From an uncultured Eubacteriales bacterium (GTDB lineage: Bacteria > Bacillota > Clostridia > Oscillospirales > CAG-272): 54,254 nt of DNA. The first letter of the stretch is position 1. The number at the start of each line of letters is the position of its first letter. The notes under the pieces are model-generated. The model was not told the DNA's origin. It saw only the letters and a list, made by a program, of their open reading frames with translations, and ran no database searches. Both the position numbers and the translations under genes were made by a program. Shown here piece by piece: positions 1 through 8,174 of this stretch. The DNA lies in the NCBI GenBank assembly GCA_934434925.1, contig CAKSAC010000013.1, forward strand, positions 1-54,254, given 5' to 3'.

Positions 1-46
1 AAACGCAAAGAACAGCCGTTCGTTGAAATATGGCGAGAAAAAGTCC

Positions 47-75
47 TTGCAAGCAAACTTTTTCTCTTATATTAT
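47..75 (+). promoter_or_regulatory. Predicted promoter of prfC
   Basis: A TTGCAA -35 box and a TATTAT -10 box are separated by 17 bp, about 45 bp before the gene. The region is AT-rich compared with the coding DNA downstream. Confidence 0.6.
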
Positions 76-120
76 AAATTTTCGGTATTAAATCTTGTTC
101 AGATAAAGAGGTTCTCTGTT

Positions 121-1716
121 TTGGCTATTACATTGGAAAAAGAAATCGAAAGACGGCGCACTTTTGCCATCATTTCACACCCGGACGCCGGAAAAACCAC
201 CCTGACCGAAAAATTCCTGCTGTACGGCGGCGCTATTCAGTCTGCCGGAGCGGTCAAGGGGAAAGCCGGCGACCGCCATGCGGTTTCCGACTGGATGGAT
301 CTTGAAAAACAGCGTGGTATCTCGATCACCTCTTCGGTCATGCAATTTGAATATGACGGCTATTGTATCAACATTCTGGATACGCCGGGGCATCAGGACT
401 TCTCGGAAGATACCTACCGCACCCTGATGGCGGCAGACAGCGCCGTGATGGTGATTGACGCGGCAAAGGGGATTGAGCCGCAAACCCGGAAGCTCTTCCG
501 TGTGTGTGCCATGCGGGATATTCCGATTTTCACTTTTATCAACAAACTGGACCGCGAAGCACGGGATCCCTTTGACCTGCTGGACGAACTGGAACACGAG
601 TTCGGTATCGGAACCTATCCCGTCAACTGGCCGATCGGGTGCGGGGTCAACTTCCACGGCGTTTATGACCGGAAAAGCCGCGAAATTCTTGCTTTTTCGG
701 ACGCACACAGCGGCCGGAGCCGGATCGTGGGTACGCGTTGCGACCTTGCCGAAACCGAAAAGATGGATTCCTTGATCGGCGAATACCGCCGCCGCGAACT
801 CTGCGAGCAGGTCGAACTGCTCGACGCGGCAAGTTTTGAATTTGACCTTGACAAGGTGCGGCACGGGAAACTCTCTCCCGTCTTCTTCGGCTCCGCGCTC
901 AACAACTTCGGTGTGGAACCCTTTCTCCGGAGCTTTCTTGAAATGACGACCCCGCCGCTTTCGCGCCGGACCATCGAAGGGGAGATCGACCCCCTGCGCG
1001 ACCCTTTCTCGGCTTTCGTCTTCAAAATCCAGGCCAATATGAACAAAGCCCACCGCGACCGGATTGCCTTCATGCGCATCTGTTCCGGGCAGTTCAGCCG
1101 GGAGGAAGAGTATTTTCATGTACAGGCCGGAAAACCGATCCGCCTTTCCCGCCCCCAACAGATGATGGCAAAAGAACGCGCCGGGATCGATACAGCCTAT
1201 GCCGGAGACATCATCGGCGTGTTTGACCCCGGGATTTTCTCGATCGGCGACACGGTCTGCGACAGCCGCCACCGGGTACGCTTTGAAGGCATCCCCACCT
1301 TTGCGCCCGAACATTTCGCCATGATTGAACAGGTCGATTCCATGAAGCGCAAGCAGTTTTCAAAAGGTATGACCGAGATTGCGGAAGAAGGAGCCATTCA
1401 GATTTTCTTTGAACCCGGTGCCGGTATGGAACGCGTAGTGGTCGGCGTGGTCGGCGTACTGCAATTTGAAGTGCTGGAATACCGGATGGAAAATGAATAC
1501 GGAGTCAAAATGCGCCGCTCGGCCATGCCACACGAGAAAATCCGTTATCTGCTTTCTTCGCCTGTTCCGCCCGGCAAACTGAAACTGACTTCCGATACCC
1601 GCTGGGTACAGGATGTCCGCGGGCGCGATCTGTTGATTTTCACCGGAGATTGGAGCATCAATTTTGCCTTGCAGAACAACGAAGGATTGGAATTAGGTGA
1701 ATTTGAAAAGAGGTAA
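121..1716 (+). CDS. prfC: Peptide chain release factor 3 (RF3)
   Basis: Cytoplasmic translational GTPase that recycles class I release factors RF1/RF2 from the ribosome after termination. The 531-residue length is typical of the family. GTPase motifs are seen in order: G1 SHPDAGKT (residues 19-26), G3 DTPGHQD (87-93) and G4 NKLD (141-144), followed by elongation-factor-like domains II and III. The start is a TTG, chosen because AAAGAGG lies nine bases upstream and the protein begins MAITLEKEIERRRTFAIISH, as RF3 proteins do. A HAD phosphatase gene follows six bases after the stop and is probably co-transcribed. Family assignment is firm; the TTG start is the only uncertain point. Confidence 0.95.
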   Translation: MAITLEKEIERRRTFAIISHPDAGKTTLTEKFLLYGGAIQSAGAVKGKAGDRHAVSDWMDLEKQRGISITSSVMQFEYDGYCINILDTPGHQDFSEDTYRTLMAADSAVMVIDAAKGIEPQTRKLFRVCAMRDIPIFTFINKLDREARDPFDLLDELEHEFGIGTYPVNWPIGCGVNFHGVYDRKSREILAFSDAHSGRSRIVGTRCDLAETEKMDSLIGEYRRRELCEQVELLDAASFEFDLDKVRHGKLSPVFFGSALNNFGVEPFLRSFLEMTTPPLSRRTIEGEIDPLRDPFSAFVFKIQANMNKAHRDRIAFMRICSGQFSREEEYFHVQAGKPIRLSRPQQMMAKERAGIDTAYAGDIIGVFDPGIFSIGDTVCDSRHRVRFEGIPTFAPEHFAMIEQVDSMKRKQFSKGMTEIAEEGAIQIFFEPGAGMERVVVGVVGVLQFEVLEYRMENEYGVKMRRSAMPHEKIRYLLSSPVPPGKLKLTSDTRWVQDVRGRDLLIFTGDWSINFALQNNEGLELGEFEKR

Positions 1717-1722
1717 ATGTAA

Positions 1723-2298
1723 ATGAATGTTTACGATTTTGATAAAACACTCTACCCGCGCGACAGCGAATTTGAGTTTTACCTGGAATTGATGGCGCGC
1801 TATCCCGCTCTCTTTCTGTCTCTGCCGGAGCAATGCGGGGCGGGGCTGCGTTTCCTGTTCGGAAAGATCAGCAAAACCGAATGCAAGGCGCGCGTCTATG
1901 CCGCCCTCTCCCGCGTTCCGGATATTGACCGTGAGGTGTCGGCCTTTTGGGATCGGCACGAAAAGGATATCGAGCCTTACTACCTGCTTCTGCACCGCCC
2001 CGATGATGTCGTAATCTCGGCTTCTCCCTCGTTCCTTTTGCAAGAGATCGTCAACCGCCTGGATATCGGCACGTTGATTGCTTCGCCGGTCGATAAAAAG
2101 ACCGGGGCTTACGCCGGGGAAAACTGCTACGGACAGGAAAAATGCCGCCGGTATCGTGAAGTCTTCGGCGACGCGCCGATTGACGATTTCTTCTCGGATT
2201 CGCTGTCCGATACGCCGATGGCGCGCATGGCCGCCCGCGCGTTTCTCATTAAGGGGCATCGCCCCACCCCGTGGCCGTGGGAGAAATGCGGCGGCTGA
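1723..2298 (+). CDS. HAD-superfamily (class IB) phosphatase
   Basis: A soluble 191-residue haloacid-dehalogenase-like phosphohydrolase. Motif I is DFDKTL at residues 5-10, with the nucleophilic and acid/base aspartates. Motif II is SASPS, the motif III lysine lies in GQEKCRRY, and motif IV is the acidic SDSLSDTP stretch. The C-terminal segment around AFLIKGH resembles the end of HAD-IB enzymes such as SerB-like phosphatases. The substrate cannot be read from sequence; the serine pathway genes serC and serA lie about 49 kb away, so a phosphoserine phosphatase role is possible but unsupported. It follows prfC by six bases and shares its transcript; a bidirectional terminator lies downstream. 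Confidence 0.85.
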   Translation: MNVYDFDKTLYPRDSEFEFYLELMARYPALFLSLPEQCGAGLRFLFGKISKTECKARVYAALSRVPDIDREVSAFWDRHEKDIEPYYLLLHRPDDVVISASPSFLLQEIVNRLDIGTLIASPVDKKTGAYAGENCYGQEKCRRYREVFGDAPIDDFFSDSLSDTPMARMAARAFLIKGHRPTPWPWEKCGG

Positions 2299-2422
2299 AT
2301 GCCCATCTCTTCTCTTCCTGCCGGAACCGCTGAAAACCGGCGGCTGTCAATGCCTGCGGCCGCCCCGCGCTCCGCAAAACCGGGCCGAACGCCGAAAAGC
2401 CGGGAAAACACCGCTCAAAAAG

Positions 2423-2453
2423 AAAAACACGGACAGCATCATCCGTGTTTTTT
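2423..2453. terminator. Bidirectional terminator between HAD phosphatase and atpC
   Basis: AAAAACACGGA and TCCGTGTTTTT form an 11-bp stem around an eight-base loop, with A and T tracts on both sides. It can end the prfC transcript and the convergent atp operon. Just beyond it, from about 2478 to 2515, a 12-bp element (TTCTTCCCACGG) is repeated in tandem. Confidence 0.8.
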
Positions 2454-2572
2454 GCTTTTTCCGACATACGCCGGAACCGTTCTTCCCACGGTTCTTCCCA
2501 CGGTTTTTTCCGGGGCATGCCGGGGGAATTTCCCGCCCGGCTCGAGGCATTTCCTGACGCCGGGCGGAGAGG

Positions 2573-2836
2573 TTATTCCTTCCAGGCGAAGTCCGAAGAA
2601 AGGAGAGATACCTCTCCGGGCGTGACGGAGAGGATTCCGCCGCCGACGGTGGCGCGGCGCATATTTCCGTCTGTCAGGTATATCCGGCACTCCGAAGGAA
2701 CCAGCGCGGTCATCATCGGGATATGCCCGGCGAGGATGGCCAGCTCCCCGTCCACCGCGCGTACCGATATCTGATAAATCTCGTCCGAGAACACCCCGCC
2801 TTCCGGCGAAGTGACCGAAAAGCGGAAGGCTTTCAT
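2573..2836 (-). CDS. atpC: ATP synthase F1 epsilon subunit, lacking the C-terminal domain
   Basis: Central-stalk epsilon subunit of the F1Fo ATP synthase. Only 87 residues are encoded, about the size of the N-terminal beta-sandwich alone; usual epsilon subunits are about 130-140 residues and end in two inhibitory helices. The conserved VFSDEI and GHIPMMTAL stretches are present. Translation downstream of the TAA gives no helical-domain remnant in any obvious frame, so the short form looks natural rather than frameshifted. It is the last gene of the operon and overlaps the atpD stop by four bases. Confidence 0.92.
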   Translation of the reverse strand: MKAFRFSVTSPEGGVFSDEIYQISVRAVDGELAILAGHIPMMTALVPSECRIYLTDGNMRRATVGGGILSVTPGEVSLLSSDFAWKE

Positions 2837-4233
2837 CGCGCCGCCTCCCGCGCCTTTTCGACTGCCTCATCGATGGTACCGACAAACAGGAATGCTGATT
2901 CGGGCAAATCGTCATGCTTGCCTTCTATGATTTCACGGAAACCGCGGATGGTTTCGCGGAGCGGCACATACGCGCCGACAATCCCCGTGAACTTTTCCGC
3001 CACGCGGAAGGACTGAGACAGAAAACGCTGTATTTTTCTGGCACGAGAAACCGTCAGTTTGTCCTCTTCGCTGAGTTCGTCCATCCCCATGATCGCGATA
3101 ATGTCCTGCAATTCGTTGTAGCGTTGCAGGATTCTTTGCGTCTCGCGCGCCACATAGTAATGCTCTTCCCCGACGACCTCGGGAGTCAGAATACGGCTGC
3201 TGGATTCCAGCGGGTCCACGGCCGGATAAATCCCTTGCGAAGAAATCGTACGGGAAAGGACCGTGGTCGCGTCCAGATGCGCAAAAGTCGTAGCGGGAGC
3301 CGGGTCTGTCAGGTCGTCCGCCGGAACATAGACCGCTTGAATAGAGGTGATGGAACCGTTGCGGGTCGAGGTAATCCGCTCCTGTAATGCGCCCATTTCG
3401 GTCGCGAGGGTCGGTTGATACCCGACAGCCGACGGCATACGTCCGAGCAGGGCCGAAACCTCGCTCCCTGCCTGGGTAAAACGGAAAATGTTGTCGATAA
3501 ACAGCAATACATCCTGCTTTTCGGTGTCACGGAAATATTCCGCCATTGTCAGACCGGAAAGCGCCACGCGCATTCTGGCTCCCGGCGGTTCGTTCATCTG
3601 TCCGTACACCAGCGCGGTCTTGGAAAGAACGCCGGAGTCCTTCATTTCATTATACAGGTCATTGCCTTCACGGGTGCGTTCACCGACCCCCGTAAAGACC
3701 GAAATACCGCCGTGATTGGTGGCAATATTGTTGATCAGTTCCATGATCAGCACGGTCTTGCCGACCCCGGCACCGCCGAAAAGACCGGTTTTCCCCCCTT
3801 TGGCGTAAGGGCAGATGAGGTCGATGACCTTAATCCCCGTTTCCAGCATTTCAGTCGTGGACATCTGCTCTTCAAAGGTAGGGGCCGGACGGTGGATCGG
3901 CATCCGGGGAGCGTCCGGCGCGGGCTGTTCGTCTACCGGTTCCCCCAGCACGTTGAAAATACGCCCCAGCGTTCCTTCCCCGACCGGAACCGTAATGCAG
4001 GAACCTGTGTCGATCGCCTCTGCGCCACGCACAAGCCCGTCTGTTCCGTTCATGGTGATACACTTTGCCACGTTGTCACCGATATGTTGCGCCACCTCGG
4101 CCGTAACGGTACGTTCCCCGCATCGGACAGTCAGCGCATTCCGCAGGGGAGGAAGTTCCCCTGCGGGAAACCGCACGTCAATGACCGGGCCGATGACTTC
4201 GATCACCTGCCCGATTCGTTTTTTCTCACTCAT
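2833..4233 (-). CDS. atpD: ATP synthase F1 beta subunit
   Basis: Catalytic subunit of F1, carrying the nucleotide site that makes or hydrolyses ATP. The 466-residue length is normal. Walker A GGAGVGKT lies at residues 153-160, followed by the GERTREGND catalytic-glutamate region, the Walker B strand LLFIDNIFRF and the DELSEED loop near the C terminus. The order atpG-atpD-atpC is canonical and the spacing is tight, so it is translated from the long atp transcript. No unusual residues were noticed. Confidence 0.98.
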   Translation of the reverse strand: MSEKKRIGQVIEVIGPVIDVRFPAGELPPLRNALTVRCGERTVTAEVAQHIGDNVAKCITMNGTDGLVRGAEAIDTGSCITVPVGEGTLGRIFNVLGEPVDEQPAPDAPRMPIHRPAPTFEEQMSTTEMLETGIKVIDLICPYAKGGKTGLFGGAGVGKTVLIMELINNIATNHGGISVFTGVGERTREGNDLYNEMKDSGVLSKTALVYGQMNEPPGARMRVALSGLTMAEYFRDTEKQDVLLFIDNIFRFTQAGSEVSALLGRMPSAVGYQPTLATEMGALQERITSTRNGSITSIQAVYVPADDLTDPAPATTFAHLDATTVLSRTISSQGIYPAVDPLESSSRILTPEVVGEEHYYVARETQRILQRYNELQDIIAIMGMDELSEEDKLTVSRARKIQRFLSQSFRVAEKFTGIVGAYVPLRETIRGFREIIEGKHDDLPESAFLFVGTIDEAVEKAREAAR

Positions 4234-4254
4234 AGCATCCCTTTCCGGCCGGTA

Positions 4255-5073
4255 TCAGCCCTCGGCCGCTCCGCCGATAATTTCGGTAATTTCCTGTGTG
4301 ATGGCTCCTTGCCTTGCCCGGTTGTAGGAGAGATTCAGCGCGTCAATCATTTCGCCTGCATTCTTCGTGGCGCTTTCCATGGCATTGCGTCGCGCCGCCA
4401 GCTCGGAAGCGTAACTTTCCGCCGCCGCATGGAAGATACACCCGGTCAGATACTCGGGCAACGCAGCCGCAAAGACCGTTCCGGCATCCGGCTCCGGCGG
4501 TGTCATCACGGGCGAATCTTCCCCGCCGGACGGCTCGGGCGGGAACAAACGGCATTGTGTGACCTGTTGCGTCAGCGCCGTGCAAAAAGCGGTATACAGC
4601 ACATAAACTTCTCCGATCTCTCCGGCGCAGAATTCCCGGTACAGCGCCCGTGCCGCCTCGGCGGTTTCGCGCAGAGAAAGATTCTCCACGCTCTCAAAGC
4701 TCCCGTGAATACGGTAGCCATGACGGGTGAAATAATCGACCGCCCGCGCCCCGATGGGAATCAGAAAGGCTTCCTTCGCGCAGGATTGCGCGGCCATGGC
4801 TTTATAAATCGCGTTGTTGTATCCGCCGGCCAGCCCTCTGTCCCCCGCGATAACAATATAGACGGGCGGCGCGCCTTTTGCGGCCGAAAAGTCGGTTCCG
4901 TCCGCCGAGGCGAATATCTGCCGCAGTTTGCCGGCATAGGCGCGGCACCGGTCCAACCGTTCGGCCGCACGTTTCATCTTGGAGGCCGAAACCAGTTGCA
5001 TGGCTCGGGTGATATGCCGTGTGGATTCCACGCTGTGAATTCGTTTTTTCAGTTGACGCAGATCTGCCCCCAC
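4255..5073 (-). CDS. atpG: ATP synthase F1 gamma subunit
   Basis: Central rotor shaft that links the c ring to the catalytic hexamer. The protein has 272 residues, slightly short for the family. The N-terminal helix (LKKRIHSVESTRHITRAMQ) and the C-terminal helix with SLSYNRARQGAITQEI-like sequence, which form the coiled-coil axle, are both clear. The start is the ATG preceded by a GGAGG-type site in the short gap after atpA. It sits between atpA and atpD as usual. Confidence 0.96.
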   Translation of the reverse strand: MGADLRQLKKRIHSVESTRHITRAMQLVSASKMKRAAERLDRCRAYAGKLRQIFASADGTDFSAAKGAPPVYIVIAGDRGLAGGYNNAIYKAMAAQSCAKEAFLIPIGARAVDYFTRHGYRIHGSFESVENLSLRETAEAARALYREFCAGEIGEVYVLYTAFCTALTQQVTQCRLFPPEPSGGEDSPVMTPPEPDAGTVFAAALPEYLTGCIFHAAAESYASELAARRNAMESATKNAGEMIDALNLSYNRARQGAITQEITEIIGGAAEG

Positions 5074-5088
5074 GTGCCGACACCTCCT

Positions 5089-6603
5089 TTACGGCTGGGT
5101 CTTGCAGTAACGCGCCGTAAAAGCCGAAACCGCCTCATCCAGCTCTTTTTCATCTTCATCCCCGTACTGTCCGTTCTCCACGCGGGCAAGCCATTCGGTA
5201 TGCTCGCTTTCCATCATCAGGGTGAGTTGCTGTTCATAATCCCGGACATTCTCTATCCGGACATCGCGCAGGTATCCCGAGACCGCCGCATAGATCAGCG
5301 CAATCTGTACGCCGGTACGTACCGGTCGGTTTTTATCCTGTTTCAGAATCTCCACGATCCGCTCACCCTGCGCCAGCCGTGCCTTGGTGTCGGCATCGAG
5401 ATCGGAACCGAACTGCGCAAAGCTCTGCAATTCGCGGTACTGAGAATAGAGAAGTTTCAGGGTTCCCGCCACTTTTTTCATGGCCGGAACCTGCGCGCTT
5501 CCGCCGACCCGGCTGACCGAAATCCCGGGGTTGACCGCCGGGAGTACGCCGCTGTGGAAAAGCTCGGTCTCCAGGAAGATCTGCCCGTCTGTAATCGAAA
5601 TGACGTTGGTCGGAATATACGCCGAAATATCGCCGGCCTGCGTTTCGATAATCGGCAGAGCCGTCAGCGAACCGCCGCCGTATTCGGGCGAGAGTCGCGC
5701 CGCCCGTTCCAGAAGGCGCGAATGCAGATAGAAAACGTCGCCGGGATAGGCTTCGCGTCCCGGAGGCCGCCGGATCAGCAAAGAAAGCGCACGGTAAGCT
5801 ACCGCATGCTTACTGAGATCGTCATAGATGATCAGCGCGTCTTTCCCCTGCGCCATAAAATGCTCGGCAATCGCACACCCGGCATACGGTGCGATATATT
5901 GGAGAGGCGCGCTTTCGGATGCCGTAGCCGAGACCACCACGGTATAGCGCATGGCATCCTGCCGGCGGAGCGTTTCGGTCAGCGCGGCGACCGTGGAATT
6001 CTTCTGTCCGATGGCCACATAAATGCAAAGGACGCCTTTCCCTTTCTGGTTCAGGATGGTATCGAGCGCCAGCGTCGTTTTTCCGGTCTGGCGGTCGCCG
6101 ATAATCAGTTCGCGCTGGCCTCGCCCGATCGGAATCATGCTGTCGATTGCTTTGATGCCGGTCTCCAGCGGAACACTGACGCTCTTCCGGCTGATGATGC
6201 CGGGGGCCTCGGACTCTATCGGGCGGGTCTGCCGGGTCAGGATCGGCCCCATGCCGTCAATCGGTTCGCCGAGCGCGTTGACAACACGGCCGAGCATCGC
6301 TTCCCCGACCGGAACGCTGACAACACATCCCGTCCGGTAAACTTCGGTTCCTTCGCAAATCCCGTTCCCGTCGGAAAGCACCACAATCGAGACAAGTTCT
6401 TCTTCCAGATTCAACGCCATTCCCATCTCGCCTCCGGCAAAACGGAGCAATTCGCCGGCCATACAGTTTTCAAGACCGTAGGCTTTTGCGATCCCGTCTC
6501 CGACCAGAATGACCGTACCGACCTCGGCGCGATGAATGGCTTTATCATATTCCCTGATCTGCTTCTTGATGACCGCGCAGATCTCTTCCGGGCGCAGATC
6601 CAT
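5089..6603 (-). CDS. atpA: ATP synthase F1 alpha subunit
   Basis: Non-catalytic nucleotide-binding subunit of F1. The 504-residue length matches the family. The P loop GDRQTGKT lies at residues 169-176, the signature PAVNPGISVSRVGG is present near residue 350, and the N-terminal helix that contacts delta and b is intact. The start follows a GGAGG site 14 bases after the atpH stop. It is part of the canonical minus-strand operon. Confidence 0.98.
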   Translation of the reverse strand: MDLRPEEICAVIKKQIREYDKAIHRAEVGTVILVGDGIAKAYGLENCMAGELLRFAGGEMGMALNLEEELVSIVVLSDGNGICEGTEVYRTGCVVSVPVGEAMLGRVVNALGEPIDGMGPILTRQTRPIESEAPGIISRKSVSVPLETGIKAIDSMIPIGRGQRELIIGDRQTGKTTLALDTILNQKGKGVLCIYVAIGQKNSTVAALTETLRRQDAMRYTVVVSATASESAPLQYIAPYAGCAIAEHFMAQGKDALIIYDDLSKHAVAYRALSLLIRRPPGREAYPGDVFYLHSRLLERAARLSPEYGGGSLTALPIIETQAGDISAYIPTNVISITDGQIFLETELFHSGVLPAVNPGISVSRVGGSAQVPAMKKVAGTLKLLYSQYRELQSFAQFGSDLDADTKARLAQGERIVEILKQDKNRPVRTGVQIALIYAAVSGYLRDVRIENVRDYEQQLTLMMESEHTEWLARVENGQYGDEDEKELDEAVSAFTARYCKTQP

Positions 6604-6616
6604 ATTCTGCCTCCTC

Positions 6617-7156
6617 TCAGAGCGTAAGAGCCGAGAATTCTTCCCGGATCTCCGCTAATTTTTCGGACACTGTTCCGTCATAAAGTTTGCCGTCCACCGT
6701 CACGCGCGCACCGCCGAGCAGGGCGGGATCGACCGAAAAGGTCAGTTCCACCCGTTTTCCGGTACGGCGGGAAAGCGCCGCGTGCAGGCGGGATTTTTGC
6801 TGATCGGTGAGCGGAACGGCGCTGGTACAGCACCCCTCCGCGATTCCCGTGCTTTCCCGGAAAAGCCGGCGGTACTCCGAAAGCGCGTCCGGTAAAAACG
6901 CGGCGCGCCGGTTTTCGGTCATCAGCAAAAGGAAGGTAAGCAGGCGGGCATGGACCTTTCCTTCAAAGGCCTCCCGCAGCGCCGCCAGCCGCTCCGCAAC
7001 CGGAATGGTAGGACACGCGAGCAGACGGACATACCCGTGATGATCCGCAAGAATCTTCAAGACCCCGCTGACCTCGGGCATCAACAGCTCGGCCAGTCCT
7101 TCTTCCGCGGCAAGCTCAAAAAGCGCGCCGCCGTATTCCGCACCGGCCTTACTCAT
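6617..7156 (-). CDS. atpH: ATP synthase F1 delta subunit
   Basis: Peripheral-stalk subunit that joins the crown of F1 to the b subunits. It has 179 residues. The N-terminal helical bundle and the conserved C-terminal strand region (DPALLGGARVTVDGKLYDGT) with the closing helix are recognisable. The start overlaps the atpF stop by eight bases, which suggests translational coupling. Confidence 0.93.
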   Translation of the reverse strand: MSKAGAEYGGALFELAAEEGLAELLMPEVSGVLKILADHHGYVRLLACPTIPVAERLAALREAFEGKVHARLLTFLLLMTENRRAAFLPDALSEYRRLFRESTGIAEGCCTSAVPLTDQQKSRLHAALSRRTGKRVELTFSVDPALLGGARVTVDGKLYDGTVSEKLAEIREEFSALTL

Positions 7157-7667
7157 CGTCTTTCTCCATTTCGGTGAGGAAATCGTCCAAAAGACGCTCT
7201 CCGTCCTTGTTATTCAGTTCGCGGCCGAGAATCTTTTCCGCCAGACCGACCGAAAGAGAAGCAATCTCGTTTTTGGCCTCGTTGACGGCTTTTCTTTTCT
7301 CCTGCGCGATATCGGCTTCTGCCGCTTCACGCACAGCGCGGGCTTCCTCCCGCGCGCCAGCCACAATCTCTTCCCCGAGGCGGTCGGCCCTTGCTTTCGC
7401 ATCCGAGAGAATCATCCCGGCTTCTTCCTTGGCACCGCTCAGTTTTTCTTCGTACAAGGCGCGATCCTGCTCGGCTTTGGCGGCTTTTTTGTCGGCTTCG
7501 GCATAGGTCTTGTCAATGTCGGTGCGGCGTTCGGCAAAAATCTTCTGGATTGGCCGGAAAAGCAGTTTGCGAAAAACAACATACAGGAGCAGAAGGTTGG
7601 CGAGAGAAATCAGAATCTGCCAGATGTTCAGCGAAATCACATCCAGCGTCTGTACTTCCAGCAACAT
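7149..7667 (-). CDS. atpF: ATP synthase Fo b subunit
   Basis: Peripheral-stalk subunit: one N-terminal membrane helix (about residues 13-35) followed by a long, charged, Ala/Glu/Lys-rich coiled coil that reaches up to F1. The 172-residue length is typical. The sequence after FRPIQKIFAERR is the classic cytoplasmic start of the b coiled coil. It lies between atpE and atpH. The start codon follows a GGAGTAAATC ribosome binding site. Confidence 0.94.
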   Translation of the reverse strand: MLLEVQTLDVISLNIWQILISLANLLLLYVVFRKLLFRPIQKIFAERRTDIDKTYAEADKKAAKAEQDRALYEEKLSGAKEEAGMILSDAKARADRLGEEIVAGAREEARAVREAAEADIAQEKRKAVNEAKNEIASLSVGLAEKILGRELNNKDGERLLDDFLTEMEKDDE

Positions 7668-7679
7668 GATTTACTCCTG

Positions 7680-7961
7680 TCAGATCAGTGCGTTTTTCAG
7701 AATATTGACAAAAAGTCCGGGGGCCACAAAAATCAGCAGAATAGCGATAATCAGCGCGTAAAGGCCGGTCGTTTCGGCAATGGCGCACCCCATCAGCATC
7801 GTGGACGTGACCTGCCCTTTGCATTCGGGCTGGCGGCCGATAATCTCACAGGCGCGGCCAACGGCATACCCTTCTCCGATACCGGGACCGATACCGGCGA
7901 TCATGGCTGTGCCGGCGCCGAGTGCGCAGGCTCCGAGAATGATTGCAATTGCGATTTCCAT
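7680..7961 (-). CDS. atpE: ATP synthase Fo c subunit, Na+-type two-carboxylate motif
   Basis: Rotor-ring proteolipid with two membrane helices and a polar loop (GRQPE). The start is the ATG preceded by TTTGGAGGAAAG, giving 93 residues; an upstream in-frame extension has no ribosome site and is not expected in a c subunit. The ion site reads E30 (in GIGEGY) in helix 1 and E63-T64-T65 (in AIAETTGLY) in helix 2. The 33-residue spacing equals that of positions 32 and 65 in Ilyobacter and Fusobacterium Na+-driven rotors. Position 32 is Gln in Ilyobacter and Glu in the Fusobacterium two-carboxylate type. Na+ coupling is therefore likely (inference). Confidence 0.95.
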   Translation of the reverse strand: MEIAIAIILGACALGAGTAMIAGIGPGIGEGYAVGRACEIIGRQPECKGQVTSTMLMGCAIAETTGLYALIIAILLIFVAPGLFVNILKNALI

Positions 7962-8043
7962 TTTCTTTCCTCCAAATGTATTGATTGCGGTTTTATATGA
8001 AACAAAAGCCGAAAATCCGGCTGGGATTCTCTTTTCCCAAAGG

Positions 8044-8150
8044 CGGTATCGATAGCACGGGCGCAAAGCGGGCGCGGTCTGTACCGACAGCACGGGCGCA
8101 AAGCGGGCGCGGTCTGTATCGACAGCGCGGGCGCAAAGCGGGCGCGACGG
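8044..8150. repeat. 35-bp tandem repeat inside the atp operon
   Basis: About 2.7 copies of a 35-bp unit occupy the 213-bp gap between atpB and atpE. Clear unit starts are at 8055, 8090 and 8125, with one substitution between the first two. The unit is GC-rich (GCACGGGCGCAAAGCGGGCG and onward). It lies in the transcribed spacer upstream of the c-subunit gene. Confidence 0.85.
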
Positions 8151-8174
8151 TGCTGCCGTTATGTAAAGTTTTGC

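Noticed and set aside
3415..6627. Very long open frame (about 1,070 codons) on the plus strand opposite atpD, atpG and atpA
   Set aside because: It is exactly antisense to three clear ATP synthase genes and arises from their GC-rich codon use. It has no ribosome site and no recognisable domain.
8044..8150. CRISPR-like 35-bp repeat
   Set aside because: Copies are directly abutting without spacers, so it is a plain tandem repeat.
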